From: Caulobacter sp. | GTDB taxonomy: Bacteria; Pseudomonadota; Alphaproteobacteria; Caulobacterales; Caulobacteraceae | Assembly (NCBI GenBank): GCA_016125585.1 | Contig: WGLL01000001.1 | Span: 62,001 to 126,000, forward strand | Direction of reading: 5' to 3' | DNA: 64,000 nucleotides | Part shown: one piece after another, positions 60,527 through 64,000 of the stretch | Layout of the letters: the number at the start of each line of letters is the position of its first letter | Numbering within the stretch: position 1 is the stretch's first letter | Notes under the pieces: generated by a model | What the model was told of the DNA's origin: nothing | What the model saw: only the letters and a program-made list of their open reading frames with translations | The model's database searches: none | Made by a program: the position numbers and the translations under genes

Positions 60527-62262
60527 GCGGTTTCCGGCATGGCTTCGGCCTCGGCGCTCTCCTCGATCTTCGGCGGCTGGCGCGCCGCGACCATGAAGAC
60601 CAGCACCATGGCCACGACGCCGATCACCGTCGAATAGAGGTAGAAGGTCAGGTAGCCGACGCCGAGCGCCTCCGGCGACACCCCTGACTTGCTCATCGCC
60701 CCGGCGTAGCTCTCCGGCGTCAGGCCGGTCATCAGCCCCTTGAACACCGCGAAGATCGCGCCCTGGTCCGTGGCCTTGGCGATGCCCTCGACCAGACGTC
60801 CCGACTGGCTGGCGATGATCTTTCCGGGCAGGGCGTAGAGGGAAGAAAACAGCGCGTACTGGGTGGCGGTGAAGCCCTGCGCCGTGAGGCTGGACATATA
60901 GGCGATCAGGGCGGTGCCGGCGAAACCGCCGGCGATGTTGTCGACGCCGATCGCGATGAACAGGGCCGGCACGCTGTGCCCCTGGAAGGCCAGCCAGGCG
61001 AAGGCGAGATTGCTCAGCGGTCCCAGGAAGGCGCCGATGATCAGCGCCCGCATCAGCCCCAGCCGGAGCACGGCGAAGCCGCCCAGGGTGACGCCGACGA
61101 TGGAGATGACCACCCCGAACACCTTGCGGACCTCGGCGATCTCCAGCTTGGTGAAGCCCAGGTCGCTGTAGAAGGCGCTGTTGATGTTCAGCACGAAGTC
61201 GGAGACGCGGTAGAGGCAGATCAGGGCCAGGATCAGCCCGGCGACCTTGCCGTAGCGCCCGAAGAAATCGACCAGCGGCTGGCCCAGGGCCGAGGACAGA
61301 TAGACGCCAGGCCTCGTCGGCATGCCCGGGATCGGCCAGGCGGCGACCACGATCACCGCGAAGCCGCAGATCACCGACGCCAGCTGCACCCAGACCTTGG
61401 CGTCGCCGCCCCACAGGCCCAGGGCCATGTCCGCCAGCCCGCCGGCGCCCAGGCCGCGAAGAATCGAGGCCAGGAAATCGGCGCTGCCCGCCAGGCCCGA
61501 GCCGACCAGCAGGCCGCCGGCGATCAGGATCAGGGCCCGCACGATCCATTCGATCACCTCCAGCGCCGGCCGGGACGCCAGGCCGGCGGTGCTGATCGCC
61601 CGGATGACATGCTGCATCTCGCGCGGCGCCATCAGCACGGCCAGCACGCCGATTCCCATCAGCGCCGCCATCACGGCATAGGACAGGCTCCAGCCATAGC
61701 CCTGCGCCAGGATCAGCGGCGCGGCGCCGGCGGTGATCATCGCCACGCGATAGCCCCACTGATAGGCGGCCGCCATGGCCCCCTGCTTGGCGTCCTCGGC
61801 CGCCTCGATCCGCCAGGCGTCGATGACCACGTCCTGGTTGGCGGCGGCAAAGCTGACCATCACCGCGAACAGCGCCATCATGCCCAGATGGGTCGCCGGG
61901 TTGGTGCTGGAAATCAGCCACAGGCCCAGGATGATCACCCCCTGGCTGACCAGCATCCACGATCGCCGGTGGCCCAGCAGAGTGGTCAGGAATGGCACCG
62001 TCGTGCGGTCGACCAGCGGCGCCCAGAGAAACTTCATCGCCGTGGCCAGGGTCGCCAGGCTGAAGACGCCGATGGCGGTGAGCGACAGCCCGGCCTCGCG
62101 CAGCCACAGCTGCAGGGTGTCGAAGACCAGCAGCCCCGGCAGCCCCGCCGAGAAGCCGAGCAGCAGCATCACGAACACCCGGCGCTCGAAGAACACGGCC
62201 AGGGACCGCAGGGTGCCGACTTTGGGCTTGGCGGTCGGCTCAGGTTGGACTGGGCTGGTCAT
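60523..62262 (-). CDS. AmpG-like major facilitator transporter, 579 aa
   Basis: This protein has about 14 membrane segments. The AmpG/PAT motif set is LLLGFSAGLPGLLVFDTLQLWLREAGLSL, FLWAPLVDRTTVP with the conserved Asp-Arg, and AANQDVVIDAWRIE. The C-terminal half has VGVDNIAGGFAGTALIAYMSSL. AmpG imports anhydromuropeptides for cell-wall recycling, but related PAT members import other compounds. The insertion between segments 6 and 7 (about 215-330) is longer than in E. coli AmpG (491 aa). No ampC or ampR is nearby. Confidence 0.88.
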   Translation of the reverse strand: MTSPVQPEPTAKPKVGTLRSLAVFFERRVFVMLLLGFSAGLPGLLVFDTLQLWLREAGLSLTAIGVFSLATLATAMKFLWAPLVDRTTVPFLTTLLGHRRSWMLVSQGVIILGLWLISSTNPATHLGMMALFAVMVSFAAANQDVVIDAWRIEAAEDAKQGAMAAAYQWGYRVAMITAGAAPLILAQGYGWSLSYAVMAALMGIGVLAVLMAPREMQHVIRAISTAGLASRPALEVIEWIVRALILIAGGLLVGSGLAGSADFLASILRGLGAGGLADMALGLWGGDAKVWVQLASVICGFAVIVVAAWPIPGMPTRPGVYLSSALGQPLVDFFGRYGKVAGLILALICLYRVSDFVLNINSAFYSDLGFTKLEIAEVRKVFGVVISIVGVTLGGFAVLRLGLMRALIIGAFLGPLSNLAFAWLAFQGHSVPALFIAIGVDNIAGGFAGTALIAYMSSLTAQGFTATQYALFSSLYALPGKIIASQSGRLVEGIAKATDQGAIFAVFKGLMTGLTPESYAGAMSKSGVSPEALGVGYLTFYLYSTVIGVVAMVLVFMVAARQPPKIEESAEAEAMPETA

Positions 62263-62297
62263 CTCTGCTCCCCGGCCGGGAGCGCCCGCCCCCGGTT

Positions 62298-63809
62298 TCA
62301 GCCCGCCAACCTGCCTTGCGCCGTCGCCGGCGTCCAGCGGGCCCAGCGGGTCAGGGCGCCGCGCAATGAAGCCGGCGTCAGGGGCTTGACCAGGAAGTCA
62401 TCCATGCCCGCCGCCAGGCAGGCGCGGCGGTCGTCCTCGAAGGCGTCGGCGGTCAGGGCGACGATGGGCGTGGTCACCCCGCGCGCCCTCAGGGCCCGGG
62501 CCGCCTCCATCCCCGACATGCCGGGCATCCGCACGTCCATCAGGATCAGGTCGTATGTGCCCGCCTCCATGGCCGCCAGGGTCTCCTCGCCGCTGGCGGC
62601 GCGGTCGACCAGGGCGCCTTCCCGCTCCAGGAGGGTGCGGGCCAGCAGGGCGTTGATCGGATTGTCCTCGGCCAGCAGCACCCGGGCGCCCGGGGCGGCG
62701 GCGGGCGCGATCCGCTCGTCATCCTCCGGCGGCTGCGCTTCCGGCGCCGGCGCGGCGTCGAAGGCCGCCAGGACCCGGTCGGCGAGGGAGGCCCGGCGCA
62801 GCGGCTTGATCAGGTATCCGGCGAAACCGGCGGCGCGGCAGGGGCCGATGCGGTCGCGCTCGTCCGGGCGCAGCAGCACGATGGCGGCCCGGCCAGCCGG
62901 CGGGCTCAGCGCCCGGCGGCCCTTGAGCAGGGCGTGATCGACCAGCAAGACCGCGCCTTCGGGCGCCTTCGACAACGCCCCGGCCACACCGGCGGCGGCC
63001 ACGGCCTCGCCGCCGCAGGCCTCGATCTGGCGAACGGCGGCGTCGCGCACCACGGCGTTGGGGCTGGCCACGGCCACGCAACGGCCGGCCAGGCTCCGGT
63101 CGGGCTCCGCGGCCTCCACCCCCGGCAGCGCGGCGGTGAACCAGAAGCGGGCGCCGCCGCCTGGCGCATCCTCAACGCCGATCTTCGCGTCATGGGCGTC
63201 GGCCAGGCGCCGCACAATGGCCAGGCCCAGCCCCGCGCCGCCGAGGGCCGAGCCGCCATGGCTGGGGTCGGCATGGGTGAAGGGCTCGAAGATCCGCGCC
63301 TTGGCCTCGTCGGGCACGCCGGGGCCGCTGTCGCTGACGGTGAAGCGGATCGCCCCGTCCGGCGCCGGCTCGGCGGCGATCAGGATGCCCCCCTGCTGGG
63401 TGAATTTGACGGCGTTGCCGGCGAAATTGAGCAGCACCTGACGCAGCCGCCCCTCGTCGGCCATCACCGGGCCCAGGCCCGGCGCCGCCGCCCAGGCGAT
63501 CTCGACGCCCTTCTCGTGTGCGCGCGGGCTCATCAGCTCGGCCACCTGGCGCAGCAGGTTCTCGACCGACATGGGGGCCGGCATCAGCTCGACCTTGCCG
63601 GCCCCCAGCCGGGCCAGGTCCAGCACATCGTTGATCAGGCCCAGCAGATGGTCGCCGCTTTCCTTCAACGCCGAGACATAGGCCTTCTGTTCCGGCGTCA
63701 GCGCGGTGCCGTCCAGCAGCCGCGCCATGCCCAGCACCCCGTTCAGGGGCGTGCGGAACTCGTGACTGAGGGTAGCGAGCTGCTCGGGCGTGATGGCGCG
63801 ATCGGTCAT
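62298..63809 (-). CDS. Soluble hybrid histidine kinase with two receiver domains
   Basis: The 503-residue protein has no sensor or membrane part. The HisKA domain starts at once (LSHEFRTPLNG, His 16), followed by HATPase_c (NFAGNAVKFT, DSGPGVPDEAK, GGAGLGLAIV, about 115-235). A first receiver (about 245-355) lacks the N-terminal acidic pair and looks degenerate. The second (about 375-495) is complete: LLAEDNPIN, LILMDVRMPG, ALTADA. Input must come from a partner protein. It is transcribed upstream of the AmpG-like gene (36 bp gap). Confidence 0.9.
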   Translation of the reverse strand: MTDRAITPEQLATLSHEFRTPLNGVLGMARLLDGTALTPEQKAYVSALKESGDHLLGLINDVLDLARLGAGKVELMPAPMSVENLLRQVAELMSPRAHEKGVEIAWAAAPGLGPVMADEGRLRQVLLNFAGNAVKFTQQGGILIAAEPAPDGAIRFTVSDSGPGVPDEAKARIFEPFTHADPSHGGSALGGAGLGLAIVRRLADAHDAKIGVEDAPGGGARFWFTAALPGVEAAEPDRSLAGRCVAVASPNAVVRDAAVRQIEACGGEAVAAAGVAGALSKAPEGAVLLVDHALLKGRRALSPPAGRAAIVLLRPDERDRIGPCRAAGFAGYLIKPLRRASLADRVLAAFDAAPAPEAQPPEDDERIAPAAAPGARVLLAEDNPINALLARTLLEREGALVDRAASGEETLAAMEAGTYDLILMDVRMPGMSGMEAARALRARGVTTPIVALTADAFEDDRRACLAAGMDDFLVKPLTPASLRGALTRWARWTPATAQGRLAG

Positions 63810-63842
63810 GGCGCGGGAGCCTAGGCGGCGCGGCTTAACGCT

Positions 63843-63857
63843 CCGTTTGCCGAACGG
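63843..63857. promoter_or_regulatory. Imperfect operator-like dyad upstream of the histidine kinase
   Basis: CCGTT-TGCCG-AACGG is a perfect 5-bp inverted repeat in the 108-bp gap before the kinase gene, next to a TTAA and the AT-rich stretch ATGATTTAGAATTT. A TTAA-N7-TTTG match here is only half a CtrA site. Assignment to any regulator is speculative. Confidence 0.3.
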
Positions 63858-63917
63858 CGTATGATTTAGAATTTGCGGCGTCGAAATGAGCGAACCCGGG
63901 CCCCGGTCCGCCTTGCC

Positions 63918-64000
63918 TCACCCCTGGGAGTCAAAGAAGGCGTCCGGGCTTTCCACCTCACCCAGCCGGCCCTTGCGAATCTCGAGAAACCGCGTCGCCG
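63918..64000 (-). CDS. C-terminal fragment of a minus-strand gene cut by the window edge
   Basis: The complementary strand is open from the window edge to a TGA at 63918-63920, encoding about 26 residues with the local strong GC3 bias: it ends ATRFLEIRKG, RLGEVESP, DAFFDSQG. It reads like the end of an ATP-binding protein but is too short to name. It is transcribed in the same direction as the histidine kinase gene 109 bp further on. Confidence 0.55.
   Translation of the reverse strand, partial: ATRFLEIRKGRLGEVESPDAFFDSQG

Noticed and set aside
63835..63849. TTAA-N7-TTTG as a full CtrA site upstream of the histidine kinase
   Set aside because: The second half deviates from TTAA in two bases, so it is no better than chance in this composition.
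1..64000. tRNA, rRNA, CRISPR arrays, insertion sequences and prophage genes
   Set aside because: Looked for by eye: no cloverleaf with a TTCGAATC-type T-arm, no evenly spaced identical repeats, and no transposase or phage structural protein among the real frames. A tRNAscan or covariance search would be more sensitive.

Overview
The window is GC-rich (coding third positions are almost all G or C), has short intergenic gaps, many GTG/TTG starts and many stop-start overlaps. Gene content points to an alphaproteobacterium of the Caulobacterales (Caulobacter or Phenylobacterium-like): DUF484 followed by xerC, reverse transsulfuration genes, a PseB/PseC pair, and a P450/acyl-CoA dehydrogenase operon. 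This placement is inferred from protein character only. I saw no rRNA or tRNA genes, CRISPR array, insertion sequence or prophage.

1-23 kb is mostly housekeeping and scattered metabolism. It holds the end of a transaldolase-family gene, DUF484, xerC, small secreted proteins, an ATP-dependent DNA ligase, a divergent HxlR regulator/GST pair with two matching operator-like sites, a DegT aminotransferase, an MscS channel, a cystathionine beta-synthase/gamma-lyase operon, a GmhB-like phosphatase and an amidohydrolase. It also holds an operon of P450, rubredoxin and acyl-CoA dehydrogenase with a perfect FNR/FixK-type box upstream, an AGE-family epimerase, and the sulfate-activation genes cysD and cysNC, which are separated by a palindromic element.

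23-51 kb is a large surface-polysaccharide region made of several transcription units. The minus-strand unit 28.3-23.1 kb has an EpsG-like polymerase, a pyruvyltransferase-like protein, an unrecognised GT-B-like protein, an acyltransferase and a macro-domain protein. The plus-strand unit 28.5-32.2 kb has an AlgI-type MBOAT acyltransferase, an SGNH/AlgJ-like partner and an acyltransferase 3. The minus-strand unit 36.5-32.2 kb has a FecR-like secreted protein, an O-antigen ligase/polymerase, a UDP-HexNAc dehydrogenase and a UDP-glucuronate 4-epimerase. The plus-strand unit 36.9-42.0 kb has a methyltransferase, a glycosyltransferase, an AsnB-type amidotransferase and a second glycosyltransferase. 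The minus-strand unit 47.4-42.1 kb has a CpsB-type phosphatase, a Wza exporter, a Wzc tyrosine kinase and a TPR-like protein. A WecA-type initiating transferase and the PseB/PseC enzymes follow. Together these describe Wzy-dependent synthesis, decoration (uronic acid, amidation, acetylation, pyruvylation) and export of an acidic polysaccharide, plus the first two steps of a pseudaminic-acid-type sugar route.

51-64 kb returns to scattered genes: a FliL-like secreted protein, SDR, pterin dehydratase, HAD phosphatase, VanZ, a lipoprotein, an orphan ModA, a previously unlisted 41-residue membrane ORF, AsmA, RlmN, DUF350, a trypsin-like protease, an AmpG-like transporter and a soluble hybrid histidine kinase. 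The window ends inside another minus-strand gene.

The most interesting non-coding signals are a 13-bp terminator-like hairpin that encloses the start codon of the O-antigen ligase gene, three copies of a 37-bp hairpin repeat with a compensatory base-pair change, a 16-bp perfect palindrome in front of the wecA-type gene, the FNR box of the P450 operon, the paired TTGC-N5-GCAA sites between hxlR and GST, and a hexanucleotide tandem repeat that encodes the tyrosine tail of Wzc.
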